Origin: Pedobacter sp014947265
GTDB lineage: Bacteria; Bacteroidota; Bacteroidia; Sphingobacteriales; Sphingobacteriaceae
DNA length: 64,000 nucleotides
Direction: 5' to 3'
Assembly (NCBI RefSeq): GCF_014947265.1
Contig: NZ_JADCNK010000006.1
Coordinates: forward strand, 124,001 to 188,000
Shown here: piece by piece, positions 34,864 to 44,042 of the stretch
How positions within the stretch are numbered: the first letter of the stretch is position 1
Layout of the letters: each line of letters opens with the position of its first letter
The notes under the pieces: model-generated
Seen by the model: only the letters and a program-made list of their open reading frames with translations
Told to the model about the DNA's origin: nothing
Databases searched by the model: none
Made by a program: the position numbers and the translations under genes

Positions 34864-35619
34864 TTACTTTCTGCTTCCGAAAATACGAAGTAAGAAAAGG
34901 AAGATATTTAAGAAATCCAGGTATAAAGACAACGCTGCTACAATTGCCATTTTTTTAGATTCAATCTGAAGAACCTGTTCGCCGCTAGCTTCGATCCCTT
35001 CCCCAATTCTTTTTATTTTTTGTACATCATAGGCTGTTAATGCCGTAAATATTGCAATACCAATAAATGCCATAAACAAACTGAATTGTTCGCTTTGAAC
35101 AAACATATTAATTACACTGGCAATCACTAAACCAATTACGCCAACCATTAAAATCGGCCCAAATTTACTTAGATCAATATTGGTGGTGTAGCCCATGAAT
35201 GCCATAATTCCAAATATTCCGGCAGCTCCTGCAAAACAGCTCACTACTGAACCTGAAGTATAGGTTAACAAGATAAAACTTAAACTCACTCCAGTCAATA
35301 ATGAATAAAGGACAAAAACGCCAATTAATGCTGGCAATGATAATCTGCTTAAACCGAATCCCATTAATAAAACCAATCCGAGTGGTGCGAACATCGCTAC
35401 ATAACCGAAAATCGACATGCTCACTTTACCAGTTGCTGGATTAATATTTAAAAGGTATTGCATTAACTGCTCATTGGTGCCAAATAAATAAGCTGCTACA
35501 GTTGATAAACTCAACGCCACAAACATCCATAAGAAAACGTTTGCAAAGAATTTTTTAGAAACAGATTTTTCCTGTACAAAAACACTGTTGTCCTGATATT
35601 GATAATTTTGTTGTTCCAT
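34864..35619 (-). CDS. Bax inhibitor-1 / YccA family membrane protein
   Basis: 251 residues with seven predicted transmembrane helices after a soluble N-terminus of about 25 residues (MEQQNYQYQDNSV). The C-terminal segment AALSLYLDFLNIFLFLLRIFG is the family signature, and the conserved pH-sensing aspartates are in TALTAYDVQKIK and LYLDFLN. Bacterial relatives act as calcium-leak channels or modulate FtsH. Upstream of its ATG is a 38-bp gap from a hypothetical gene on the same strand. Confidence 0.92.
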   Translation of the reverse strand: MEQQNYQYQDNSVFVQEKSVSKKFFANVFLWMFVALSLSTVAAYLFGTNEQLMQYLLNINPATGKVSMSIFGYVAMFAPLGLVLLMGFGLSRLSLPALIGVFVLYSLLTGVSLSFILLTYTSGSVVSCFAGAAGIFGIMAFMGYTTNIDLSKFGPILMVGVIGLVIASVINMFVQSEQFSLFMAFIGIAIFTALTAYDVQKIKRIGEGIEASGEQVLQIESKKMAIVAALSLYLDFLNIFLFLLRIFGSRK

Positions 35620-35657
35620 TTTAAATTTTGTGTATTTAACTATATAAAAATAAATAT

Positions 35658-36224
35658 TTAGTTTAATCTTTTTGTCAGCAATTCTTCAACTTTTTTAAAG
35701 AACTGCAGTGGTTTTAATGTTCGCCAGGGCAAGTCATCAAATGCACCACCAAAGTTAATGTAATAATCGATGTTATTATCCCTAAACTCTGTGATTACAT
35801 GATCCTGAAAATTCACCCCAACAATCCAGCCATCTTCTACTTCCTGAAACCATTCTTCGTAATAACTATCATCAGAGGCATGGAAATTCAGGACATTTTC
35901 ACCGATTAGGATAAACTTATTAATGCCTTCATCCATCATCAGCTCTAAAATATCGCGCTTCATCAGCATAATATCGTTGTTAATAGCATCATTCCACTCG
36001 CCGATAAATTCGATAATGGCATAACTGCGGTCATAATCAGCATATAACACCTTCATGTATAACGTATTCGAACCAAACTCATCCCATTGTGGGTGCAGTA
36101 AAAAATTGTAAATCTGCTTATCGAAGTAAAGTTCTGAATATTCGGTATTGTAAAATGGCGAACGCTCATCTTCTGCCGAAATATAATCATCTCTCCACTG
36201 ATAATAAGGCTCAATTTCGTGCAT
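35658..36224 (-). CDS. Conserved hypothetical protein, acidic
   Basis: 188 residues, soluble and strongly acidic, rich in Tyr, Trp and Asp/Glu. No signal peptide or transmembrane helix was seen. The N-terminus (MHEIEPYYQWRDDYISAEDERSPF) and the segment FILIGENVLNFHASDDSYYEEW look like a conserved domain; I do not recognise a named family. It is probably co-transcribed with the Bax inhibitor-like gene 38 bp downstream. Confidence 0.75.
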   Translation of the reverse strand: MHEIEPYYQWRDDYISAEDERSPFYNTEYSELYFDKQIYNFLLHPQWDEFGSNTLYMKVLYADYDRSYAIIEFIGEWNDAINNDIMLMKRDILELMMDEGINKFILIGENVLNFHASDDSYYEEWFQEVEDGWIVGVNFQDHVITEFRDNNIDYYINFGGAFDDLPWRTLKPLQFFKKVEELLTKRLN

Positions 36225-36237
36225 AATTTTCTAATTA

Positions 36238-36334
36238 TTGAATGAGCGAGTTTTGAATGAGGGAATGATTAATGCTACTCTTACATGCTATCACTCACTA
36301 ATTCTTTCATTCACTCAATCTATCCTTCTCTCAT
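36238..36334. repeat. Intergenic GAATGAGGGAATG tandem/inverted repeat
   Basis: ATTGAATGAGCGAGTTTTGA and ATGAGGGAATG on the left, CACTCACTAATTCTTTCATT and CACTCAATC on the right, forming an imperfect hairpin that fills the gap between murQ and the hypothetical gene. Same architecture as the other spacer repeats in this window. Confidence 0.65.
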
Positions 36335-36337
36335 TTC

Positions 36338-37141
36338 TTAGTGCCCTGCTTCAACTGCTTTTCGCACACTTCCATAACGGGTTAACAACTCGGCGGCTTC
36401 ATCATAACCAATATTCAGTTCGTCGGCCACCATTTGTGTACCTCGATCGACCAACTTATGGTTAGTTAACTGCATATCGACCATTTTATTTCCAACTACA
36501 CGCCCCAGCTGAACCATAACAGTAGTGCTTAGCATATTTAATACCATTTTCTGCGCCGTACCGGATTTCATGCGGGTGGAGCCGGTAATAAATTCAGGGC
36601 CAACCACCACTTCAACCGGAAAATCCGATTCTGCAGCAATAGGTCCGCCTGCATTACAAACAATGCAGCCTGTTAAAATACCATGCTTACGTGCCGTGTT
36701 TAATCCACCGATTACATATGGCGTAGTACCTGACGCTGCCAGGCCAACTAAACAATCTTTTTCATTAATATCAAATTCCTTAAGATCTTTCCAGGCTTGT
36801 TCGGCATCATCTTCAGCAAATTCTACCGCTCTTCTAATCGCTGTATCTCCGCCGGCAATAATCCCTACAACCCAATCAAAAGGAACACCATAAGTAGGCG
36901 GGCATTCTGAAGCATCTACCACGCCTAAACGACCACTTGTACCTGCACCTATGTAAAAGAGACGGCCGCCCTTTTTCATTCGCCCGGCAATGGCCGATGT
37001 TAATTTTTCGATTTGAGGCAAAGATTTTTCGACTGCAAACGCTACCGTTTTATCTTCGTTATTAATGCCCTGCAAAACTTCTAACACCGACATCTGATCA
37101 ATGTGGTCATAGTTAGATTCTTGCTCGGTAACTCTATTCAT
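36338..37141 (-). CDS. murQ: N-acetylmuramic acid 6-phosphate etherase
   Basis: Cleaves the lactyl ether of MurNAc-6-phosphate to give GlcNAc-6-phosphate in cell-wall recycling. 267 residues from ATG 37141 (starts MNRVTEQESNYDH); an upstream in-frame extension is not conserved-looking. SIS domain with the sugar-phosphate motif YIGAGTSGRLGVVDASECPPT, the catalytic-site segment FAEDDAEQAW and TGSTRMKSGTAQKMVLNM. No other recycling gene is adjacent. Confidence 0.95.
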   Translation of the reverse strand: MNRVTEQESNYDHIDQMSVLEVLQGINNEDKTVAFAVEKSLPQIEKLTSAIAGRMKKGGRLFYIGAGTSGRLGVVDASECPPTYGVPFDWVVGIIAGGDTAIRRAVEFAEDDAEQAWKDLKEFDINEKDCLVGLAASGTTPYVIGGLNTARKHGILTGCIVCNAGGPIAAESDFPVEVVVGPEFITGSTRMKSGTAQKMVLNMLSTTVMVQLGRVVGNKMVDMQLTNHKLVDRGTQMVADELNIGYDEAAELLTRYGSVRKAVEAGH

Positions 37142-37311
37142 AAATTTAATTTTGATAAAATTCGGTAAATTCTTTTTAAAAACTACGCTATACATTCAAA
37201 AAATCTGACATAAATTTTAACCAATCACTTCATTGCATTAATTAATGTTAAATATTATAAACAAAAGACATGAAAATGCGGTTAAAAAATATATCAACTC
37301 GCTAATTTTCA

Positions 37312-37319
37312 TAAATTTG
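37312..37319 (+). promoter_or_regulatory. Candidate -7 box for the S41 protease gene
   Basis: TAAATTTG, a perfect TAnnTTTG, ends 11 bases before the ATG at 37331. No good TTTG -33 element was seen at the right distance. Confidence 0.4.
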
Positions 37320-37330
37320 CGTTAACGCCA

Positions 37331-38938
37331 ATGAAAAAAAACACCCGCAACAACATATTGATCGCTGTAAGCTATTCTGTAATTTTAATAGTGGGGATGT
37401 TTTTGGGCTTAAAATTCATTAAAGATCAAGGCTTTGGCGTTAAAAAAAGTCCTCAATTAGCCAATAACAGCGACGAAAAATTAAACGAAATCTTACACAT
37501 CATCAACGGCAATTATGTTGATGACATCAATACCGATTCGCTTCAAAACTTACCTATCGATAGTGTTCTACATCAACTCGATCCACATAGTGTTTACCTG
37601 CCTCCGACTGATGCGCAAGATATGACCGATAACCTGGAAGGAAATTTTGAAGGCGTAGGCATAGAATATTACATGCTTAACGATACCATGATGGTTACCG
37701 GTGTGGTTAAAGATGGACCAGCATACCAGGCGGGAATTAAACTGGGCGATAAGATCCTGAGTATCGATACCGCAGTAGTAAGTGGCCGAAACCTACCCAA
37801 AGATCAACTTACAGGTCGTTTTAAAGGTAAATCTGGAACTGGCGTGAGCGTAGTGCTTTTACACCCGGGAGCGCCACAAAGTAACCGCATTATGGTTACC
37901 CGTGGTAAAGTAAACGTAAGCAGTATTGATGCAGCCTATATGATTAACAACGAAACTGGTTATGTTCGGATCAGTAAGTTTGGCGCCAATACTGACAACG
38001 ATTTTTCTGCTGCAGCCAATAACCTAAAAGCAAAGGGCATGAAAAAACTGATTCTTGACCTGCGCGATAACGGGGGTGGTTATTTTACAGCAGCAACCGG
38101 CCTGGCCGATCAATTTTTGGGCGAGAACAAACTCATCGTGTATACACAGGGCAAGCATGAGCCACGTACCGATTATTTCTCCACCGGCACAGGCGCCTTT
38201 CAAAATGGCAAATTGGCTGTACTGATTAATGAAAATACCGCATCAGCCAGTGAAATTGTAGCTGGAGCCATTCAGGATTTAGGACGCGGAATTATTGTTG
38301 GCCGCCGCTCTTTTGGAAAAGGACTGGTACAAGAACAATTTGCTTTTGGCGATGGCTCTGCACTGAACTTAACCATTGCAAGATATTATACCCCATCTGG
38401 CCGGAGTATCCAAAAATCTTATAAAAAAGGTTACGACGCCTACAAACACGAATTGGATGAACGTATGACCGATGGAGAGTTGACCGGAGACCGGACCTCT
38501 TTTCAGGATTCTATTGAGAAAACTGAAGGCGTAAATATTCAGTCGAACAAAAAAGTTAAACCAATTGGCGGTATCCAACCAGATATATTTGTGAAATTAG
38601 ATACAAATGGCTACAATAAGTTTTACAGTAATCTGGTGAGTAAGAAAATACTTTCTGATTACGTGTTTAATGTACTTACCAATAAATACAGCGCCAGTTT
38701 TGTAGAACAGAATATCAATATCTTCACCATAAACGATAACGACTTTAAGGACTTTATCGGATTTCTTCAGCGCAAAAACATAACAATAGATCGCTTTCAA
38801 CTGTACAATTCGAAAAATGTAATTTTAAATGATCTCAAAGCTCTGCTTTGTCGCTATTATCTGGGCGATGTTGGTTATTATAAGGCTGCAAACCAAACCG
38901 ATAATGCGGTAAGACAAGCACTCCTTAACCTTCAATAA
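37331..38938 (+). CDS. S41 family carboxyl-terminal processing protease
   Basis: 535 residues. An N-terminal signal anchor (about 8-28) is followed by a PDZ domain (about 105-190; MVTGVVKDGPAYQAGIKLGDKIL) and the S41 catalytic core. The nucleophile Ser is in NENTASASEIVAGAIQD, and the Lys of the dyad is in GRRSFGKGLVQ. The C-terminal extension of about 150 residues is of unknown function. Periplasmic cleavage of C-terminal tails is expected. Appears monocistronic. Confidence 0.94.
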   Translation: MKKNTRNNILIAVSYSVILIVGMFLGLKFIKDQGFGVKKSPQLANNSDEKLNEILHIINGNYVDDINTDSLQNLPIDSVLHQLDPHSVYLPPTDAQDMTDNLEGNFEGVGIEYYMLNDTMMVTGVVKDGPAYQAGIKLGDKILSIDTAVVSGRNLPKDQLTGRFKGKSGTGVSVVLLHPGAPQSNRIMVTRGKVNVSSIDAAYMINNETGYVRISKFGANTDNDFSAAANNLKAKGMKKLILDLRDNGGGYFTAATGLADQFLGENKLIVYTQGKHEPRTDYFSTGTGAFQNGKLAVLINENTASASEIVAGAIQDLGRGIIVGRRSFGKGLVQEQFAFGDGSALNLTIARYYTPSGRSIQKSYKKGYDAYKHELDERMTDGELTGDRTSFQDSIEKTEGVNIQSNKKVKPIGGIQPDIFVKLDTNGYNKFYSNLVSKKILSDYVFNVLTNKYSASFVEQNINIFTINDNDFKDFIGFLQRKNITIDRFQLYNSKNVILNDLKALLCRYYLGDVGYYKAANQTDNAVRQALLNLQ

Positions 38939-39135
38939 AACAGACATAAAGAGATTGGCATTACTGCGTGGCGAAATGCGAATGCTATCACCGTAAACCT
39001 CCCTGCATATTGACCTATTGATTACCAATCTCAAAGCTGAAATGGTATTGCACGATTGACACCATACAAACATTTCAATACACCCTGATGTTTAATAACA
39101 ATGCTAAATCAGTAATTAAACATTAAACAGCTTAG

Positions 39136-39732
39136 ATGAAAATAATAATTGTAGGCGCAACAGGCACACTGGGCAAAAAAGTAACTGAAGCTTTTGCGCA
39201 AAAACACGAGATTATCCGTGTAGGAAATACCAAGGGGGATGTCCAGGTTGACATTACCAATGAAACATCGATTAAAAATATGTTCGAGCAGATTGGTGCT
39301 TTCGATGCCCTGATCAGTACTAGCGGTAAAGGCCCCTTTGCGCCTGTAAATCAGATGACGGGCGAAGTATTTAAGAGCGGCTTACTGGATAAATTATTGG
39401 GACAGATTAACCTGGTGCTTATAGGTCAGCATTATATCAATAAAGGTGGTTCATTTACATTAACTTCCGGGATATTAGCCGAAAATCCGGTTGCTGCAGG
39501 ATCAGCATTGAGCACTATAAATGGAGGTTTAAATGCATTTGTTTTGGCTGCCGCTCCAGAACTTGAAAATGGCGTTCGTATCAATGCCATTAGCCCTAAT
39601 GTTGTTGAAGACTCTCCTGCATATTTCGATTCTTTTCCCGGGGAAATTCCGGTTAGCATGGAGAAAGTGGTTAAAGCTTATGAGAAAAGTGTACTGGGCA
39701 TCTTATCAGGTCAGGTAATAAAGGTTTATTAA
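39136..39732 (+). CDS. Short-chain dehydrogenase-like protein lacking the usual catalytic YxxxK
   Basis: 198 residues, a small Rossmann-fold protein. The nucleotide-binding glycine motif is VGATGTLGKKV (7-17). Where classical SDRs have YxxxK, this protein reads SALSTINGGLNAF, so both Tyr and Lys are absent. The remainder (SFTLTSGILAENP, RINAISPNVVEDSPAY) matches a known compact SDR subgroup that shares this loss, so it is probably not a mutation. Catalytic activity is uncertain. Confidence 0.8.
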   Translation: MKIIIVGATGTLGKKVTEAFAQKHEIIRVGNTKGDVQVDITNETSIKNMFEQIGAFDALISTSGKGPFAPVNQMTGEVFKSGLLDKLLGQINLVLIGQHYINKGGSFTLTSGILAENPVAAGSALSTINGGLNAFVLAAAPELENGVRINAISPNVVEDSPAYFDSFPGEIPVSMEKVVKAYEKSVLGILSGQVIKVY

Positions 39733-39843
39733 TAATGTTCGGTATTTCGAAAAAACAAGACGTTTTTTTAATAAAAGCTTATTGTAAAATTTAGCTTATT
39801 CAAAACCCAAAGTTTTATATTAGTCTATATAATAAACTCAAGC

Positions 39844-40350
39844 ATGATAGAAACCGAACGCCTCATTTTAAAACCATTAACGCACGATCAGCTTTTAAAA
39901 TATATCAAAGATGATCACTCTTTAGAACAAGAATTTGACCTTCTACCGACCAAAAAAAACATTTCTCCTTCACTTCAGGAAGCTTTGGAACAAACGATCT
40001 TACCTAACGTTTTTGATAAAGATAAAGATTATCTATACCATACTTTATGGACCATCATATCTAAACCCGACCATAGGATGGTAGGTGATATTTGTTTTGT
40101 TGGCGAACCAGATCCAAATGGTGAAATCGAAATAGGTTATGGCACTTACGAGGAGTTTAGAGGCAAGGGTTTTATGACCGAAGCTGTTGGAAGATTAATA
40201 GAATGGGCAAGGGAGCAACCTAAAGTGAAATCGGTTTATGCAACCACGACTAAAGACAATGTGGCCTCTTATTCCATTTTAGAAAAAAACAACTTTATCC
40301 ATATTGGAGAAGTAGACGATATGTTAAGCTGGAAAATTGAATTGAAGTAA
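39844..40350 (+). CDS. GNAT family N-acetyltransferase (RimJ/RimL-like)
   Basis: 168 residues. N-terminus IETERLILKPLTHDQLLKY is typical of the RimJ/RimL subgroup. The acetyl-CoA motif is IGYGTYEEFRGKGFMTEAVGRLIEW. The C-terminal SVYATTTKDNVASYSILEKNNF is the usual beta-strand/helix after motif A. Substrate unknown. It is a lone gene, 111 bp after the SDR-like gene. Confidence 0.88.
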   Translation: MIETERLILKPLTHDQLLKYIKDDHSLEQEFDLLPTKKNISPSLQEALEQTILPNVFDKDKDYLYHTLWTIISKPDHRMVGDICFVGEPDPNGEIEIGYGTYEEFRGKGFMTEAVGRLIEWAREQPKVKSVYATTTKDNVASYSILEKNNFIHIGEVDDMLSWKIELK

Positions 40351-40389
40351 GTTATACCAACCCGGATTATAATATGTCTTGATAGAAAT

Positions 40390-40450
40390 CTACGTTGTTA
40401 CCGTCATCCTGATCCTATAGCTATCGGATTTATTTCAGGATCTATCCAAC
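40390..40450. repeat. Dispersed GTCATCCTGA...TATTTCAGGATC repeat
   Basis: CCGTCATCCTGATCCTATAG followed by CTATCGGATTTATTTCAGG is a hairpin-forming repeat. Related copies lie at about 21826-21870 and, in reverse orientation, 61783-61815. In each, the region around it also carries a degenerate GATGCTG(T/A)CCACG(A/T)AGTAGCT tail in at least two copies (21868-21890, 40470-40492). Confidence 0.65.
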
Positions 40451-40620
40451 AAGGTTATTTTTACATGAAAGATGCTGTCCACGAAGTAGCTATTAGGCCT
40501 TTAAAACATAAATACTACTAATAAAACAAGTTCAGCAGGACGACTATCCTCTAGTCTATTGATGATTTTATCACAGAATAAATTTCGTTACAAGACACCT
40601 TGATGCACCTTTGCAATGCG

Positions 40621-41130
40621 CTACAGCACAATCTCAAACAAACTTAAACTGATTCCTTCATAATGTTTCGGCAGTCCGTCGGTTTTTTCCATGCTTACTA
40701 CCCCAACATAATTAAAACCACAACCCGTGTAATATTCGAGCAGTTTTTCATTATCTGCCCAGGTATCCATTCTGATAAATTTAATGTCGTTTTCTGCAGC
40801 AAAAACTTTAGCCCATTTAATAATTTCTTTTACAAAAGAATAGCCCCTGAATGCGGAATGGGTTACAATCCTGTGGATATAAATCGCGTCGTGATCCCGT
40901 TCTCCCCAGATCAACTGATCGTTAAACGTAACAGCAAAAACACAGGCAATAACTCCATCTACCAAGATTTTATACTGACGGTTTTCATCAATTTCAGTTT
41001 GCACCATTTCTCTACTAAAGCCCTGCCAGTGCTTGTTAAACACTTTCTTTTGATGTTCAATAGCCATATCGTAAAAATCGAAAATGGTATTGATGTCAGC
41101 TGACTGGCTATTTTGTACTTGTAATTGCAT
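40621..41130 (-). CDS. GNAT family N-acetyltransferase
   Basis: 169 residues from ATG 41130 (starts MQLQVQNSQSAD); a longer frame to 41184 begins in sequence that does not look coding. The motif IHRIVTHSAFRGYSFVKEIIKWAK is the acetyl-CoA-binding core, and FIRMDTWADNEKLLEYYTGCGF the following segment. Substrate unknown. It is convergent with the preceding acetyltransferase across 270 bp of repeat-bearing DNA. Confidence 0.85.
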   Translation of the reverse strand: MQLQVQNSQSADINTIFDFYDMAIEHQKKVFNKHWQGFSREMVQTEIDENRQYKILVDGVIACVFAVTFNDQLIWGERDHDAIYIHRIVTHSAFRGYSFVKEIIKWAKVFAAENDIKFIRMDTWADNEKLLEYYTGCGFNYVGVVSMEKTDGLPKHYEGISLSLFEIVL

Positions 41131-41278
41131 GAAGTAAAGGTAAGGGTATTTTCTGACCCCTGATAAGAAGGATCGTCCTTTCAACTGGAGCGTAGCGAAG
41201 TGGAGACATCTTTAAACTATGTTATTGGACAGTTCAAAGATTTCTCCACTACAGTCGAAATGACGGTCGATTAAAATA

Positions 41279-41310
41279 AAACAGGGCTGTATTCCATAAC
41301 AGCCCTGTTT
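41279..41310 (-). terminator. Terminator downstream of der
   Basis: Perfect 12-bp stem (41279-41290 with 41299-41310) around an eight-base loop, with T-rich flanks on both strands (TTTTATTTT on the minus strand). It should end the der transcript and might also act on plus-strand transcripts. Confidence 0.75.
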
Positions 41311-41380
41311 TAAATAAGATTGGTTTTTTAGGCATATCGACCTTACGCCCTCCACCTTTAAACCTTCTACCTCCTCAAAC

Positions 41381-42682
41381 TTATTTCTGTCTGAAATAAA
41401 TCTGGATCGGTGCACCGGAAAAATCGAAGTTTTCTCTCAATTTATTCTCGATGAAACGTTTATACGGATCTTTAATATACTGTGGCAAGTTGCAGAAAAA
41501 GGCAAACATTGGCGAAGTAGCATTAATCTGGGTGATATATTTAATCTTAATGTGTTTTCCCTTTAATGCCGGCGGTGGGAATTTCTCAATCAGCGGCAAC
41601 ATTACATCATTCAATTTAGATGTAGGAATTTTCTTGCTCCGGTTTTTATAAACTTCTAAAGCGGCTTCGATTGCTTTAAAAATACGCTGCTTATTTATTA
41701 CGGAAGTGAAAATGATCGGCACATCGGTAAACGGGCGGATACGCTCATGAATCTGCTCTTCGAAAGCTTTCATCGTTTGTGTATTTTTTTCGATCAAATC
41801 CCATTTGTTAACCAGAATTACAATCCCTTTTTTGTTTTTCTCAGCCAGATGGAAAATATTGATATCCTGACTTTCAATTCCTTCTACGGCATCGATCATT
41901 AATACCACCACATCAGCTTCTTCTAAAGCCTTAATGGTACGCATTACCGAATAAAACTCCAGGTTTTCTTTAACCTTTGTTTTTTTACGTAATCCGGCAG
42001 TATCGATCAGCATAAACTCATGACCAAACTGGTTATAGTGGATTTTAATTGAATCGCGGGTGGTACCTGCATTTGCGGTAACGATATTACGTTCTTTACC
42101 AATTAATGCATTAACCAAAGAAGATTTACCCACATTAGGACGACCTGCGATGGTAATTTTAGGCAGTTGGTTTTCTTCTTCAGGAATATCTTCGAAATTT
42201 TTAACCACCTCATCCAACAACTCTCCTGTTCCGGAACCAGTCATTGATGATAATGCATATACTTCGCCTAATCCGAAACCATAAAAAGTATGGATTTCGT
42301 TATATAAAGCGGTATTGTCTACCTTATTTGCACAAACATAAACGGGCTTATTACTTCTGCGCAATACCTGAGCAATATCATCATCTAAATCGGTAATACC
42401 TGTAGTTACATCAACCATAAAGATTAATACACTGGCTTCTTCGATAGCAATCATTACCTGCTCGCGGATTGCCGCTTCGTAAACATCTTCTGAGTTGGCT
42501 ACATAACCACCAGTATCAATTACGGTAAATTGTCTGTCGGTCCACTCACCTACTCCATAATGCCTGTCGCGGGTTACGCCGCTGATATCATCTACAATTG
42601 CCTTACGGCTTTCTGTTAATCTGTTAAAAAGGGTACTCTTGCCTACGTTTGGCCTGCCTACGATGGCTATAATATTACTCAT
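41381..42682 (-). CDS. der: Ribosome biogenesis GTPase Der (EngA)
   Basis: 433 residues with two tandem GTPase domains and a C-terminal KH-like domain. First G domain: GRPNVGKSTLFN (9-20), DTGGY, NKVD. Second: GRPNVGKSSLVNAL (about 181), DTAGLRKK, NKWD. The C-terminal stretch SPMFAFFCNLPQYIKDPYKRFIENKLRENFDFSGAPI is the KH-like domain. Essential for 50S subunit assembly. It is adjacent to era, another ribosome GTPase, on the same strand. Confidence 0.97.
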   Translation of the reverse strand: MSNIIAIVGRPNVGKSTLFNRLTESRKAIVDDISGVTRDRHYGVGEWTDRQFTVIDTGGYVANSEDVYEAAIREQVMIAIEEASVLIFMVDVTTGITDLDDDIAQVLRRSNKPVYVCANKVDNTALYNEIHTFYGFGLGEVYALSSMTGSGTGELLDEVVKNFEDIPEEENQLPKITIAGRPNVGKSSLVNALIGKERNIVTANAGTTRDSIKIHYNQFGHEFMLIDTAGLRKKTKVKENLEFYSVMRTIKALEEADVVVLMIDAVEGIESQDINIFHLAEKNKKGIVILVNKWDLIEKNTQTMKAFEEQIHERIRPFTDVPIIFTSVINKQRIFKAIEAALEVYKNRSKKIPTSKLNDVMLPLIEKFPPPALKGKHIKIKYITQINATSPMFAFFCNLPQYIKDPYKRFIENKLRENFDFSGAPIQIYFRQK

Positions 42683-42692
42683 GGGTGTTCTT

Positions 42693-42785
42693 TTGATAGT
42701 TAATGGCTTATAGTTAATGGTCGTGGTGTTCAGGCAAGCTGCTCAAACTATTTGGCTATCAGCCATTGACTATCAACTACTAACC
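42693..42785. repeat. der-era spacer: TAGTTAATGG tandem/inverted repeat
   Basis: ATAGTTAATGGCTTATAGTT with AATGG on the left, and AGCCATTGACTATCAACTAC on the right, forming an imperfect hairpin in the gap between era and der. Confidence 0.65.
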
Positions 42786-42812
42786 GATTCATTTCGGGCT
42801 GCAAAGGTACGG

Positions 42813-43709
42813 TTAATTATCGTAACCAAAGCTTTTTAAGTAATTCTTTTTACTTCTCCAGTCTGGAATTACCTTCACAAACATTTCTAAGAAAACCTTA
42901 TTATCTAAAAACTTCTCGATTTCTAAACGGGCTTCGGTACCAACCTTTTTTAGCATACTCCCACCTGTACCGATTAAAATGTTCTTTTGCGAATCGCGTT
43001 CGACCACAATTTCTGCCGTAATCCTGATCAAAGCACCTTTACCATTCTTCATTTCCTCTTCTTTAAAACTCTTCACAATTACCTCGGTACTGTAAGGAAT
43101 TTCTTTCTGATAATTAAGAAAGATTTTTTCGCGAATAATCTCTGAAACAAAGAAACGCTCTGAACGATCGGTTAAATCTTCTTTGTCGTAATATGGTGGA
43201 TGCTCTGGCAGCATTTCGAGCACGCGATCCAATAACCCGTCAACATTGTGTTTATGTAAAGCTGAAATAGCATAAATAGCAACCGGATTTAGCTTCTCCT
43301 GCCAGTAGGCAATCTTCTCATCAACCTGTTCTTGTAATGCTTTATCGATTTTATTGATGAGTACAATTGTAGGGATATTACGGTTCAGAATTTTTTCCAG
43401 AACGTCTTCCTCATCGTGCGCTTCGTTGATATCGGTTACGAATAAAAGTACGTCGGCATCGGTCAAAGATCCGTTTACAAAGCTCATCATACTCTCTTGT
43501 AAACTATATTTTGGCTTAATTATACCCGGTGTATCAGAGAAAACGATCTGATATTCTTCTTCATTTACGATCCCTAAAATGCGGTGCCTTGTGGTTTGTG
43601 CCTTAGGAGTGATAATGCTAAGTCGCTCGCCTACAAGCACATTCATGAGGGTAGATTTACCTACATTTGGTTTACCTATTATACTAACAAAACCTGCTTT
43701 ATGCGCCAT
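42813..43709 (-). CDS. era: GTPase Era
   Basis: 298 residues from ATG 43709 (starts MAHKAGFVSIIGKP); the frame extends upstream but overlaps promoter-like sequence. GTPase domain with GKPNVGKST (12-20), SDTPGI and NKID. The C-terminal KH domain (about 210-290) contains RDSQKNILIGTGGSMLKKVG, which binds the 3' end of 16S rRNA in characterised Era. Role in 30S maturation. Confidence 0.97.
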   Translation of the reverse strand: MAHKAGFVSIIGKPNVGKSTLMNVLVGERLSIITPKAQTTRHRILGIVNEEEYQIVFSDTPGIIKPKYSLQESMMSFVNGSLTDADVLLFVTDINEAHDEEDVLEKILNRNIPTIVLINKIDKALQEQVDEKIAYWQEKLNPVAIYAISALHKHNVDGLLDRVLEMLPEHPPYYDKEDLTDRSERFFVSEIIREKIFLNYQKEIPYSTEVIVKSFKEEEMKNGKGALIRITAEIVVERDSQKNILIGTGGSMLKKVGTEARLEIEKFLDNKVFLEMFVKVIPDWRSKKNYLKSFGYDN

Positions 43710-43731
43710 TAAAATATTTTTTAAAAAAAAA

Positions 43732-43763
43732 TTTGCAGCACAAAGAAACGAATTATATCTTTG
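43732..43763 (+). promoter_or_regulatory. Candidate promoter of tRNA pair 1
   Basis: TTTG (43732-43735), 20 bases, TATCTTTG (43756-43763), a good fit to the Bacteroidota consensus, 60 bp upstream of the tRNA-fMet gene. It overlaps the era start region on the other strand. Confidence 0.6.
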
Positions 43764-43823
43764 CATTCCAATTCGGAAACAGAGTTAAGGATTTAATTCA
43801 AAGAAAAAACGAGTTGTATAGAG

Positions 43824-43899
<76 letters not shown>

Positions 43900-43900
43900 A

Positions 43901-43966
43901 TTCAGTTGGTAGTTATCAGTTGGCAGTTTTAATTGCACACTGAAAATTGGAAATTAAAAACTGAAG
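43901..43966. repeat. CAGTTGGTAGTTATCAGTTGG repeat between tRNA-fMet and tRNA-Glu (copy 1 only)
   Basis: Left words CAGTTGGTAGTTATCAGTTG and right words CACTGAAAATTGGAAATTAA, AACTGA form an imperfect hairpin. Related to the nuoA-nuoB spacer repeat at 13259-13347. The second tRNA pair has a 30-base spacer without this repeat. Confidence 0.65.
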
Positions 43967-43970
43967 AAAT

Positions 43971-44042
43971 GGCCCGTTCGTCTAGGGGTGAGGACGCCAG
44001 ATTTTCATTCTGGAAACAGGGGTTCGATTCCCCTACGGGCTA
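43971..44042 (+). tRNA. tRNA-Glu (TTC), copy 1
   Basis: 72 bases. Acceptor stem GGCCCGT/ACGGGCT, D arm GTCT/GGAC, anticodon stem CCAGA/TCTGG with loop TTTTCAT (anticodon TTC), T arm AGGGG-TTCGATT-CCCCT. CCA is not encoded. Identical to copy 2 at 46945-47016. Confidence 0.95.
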
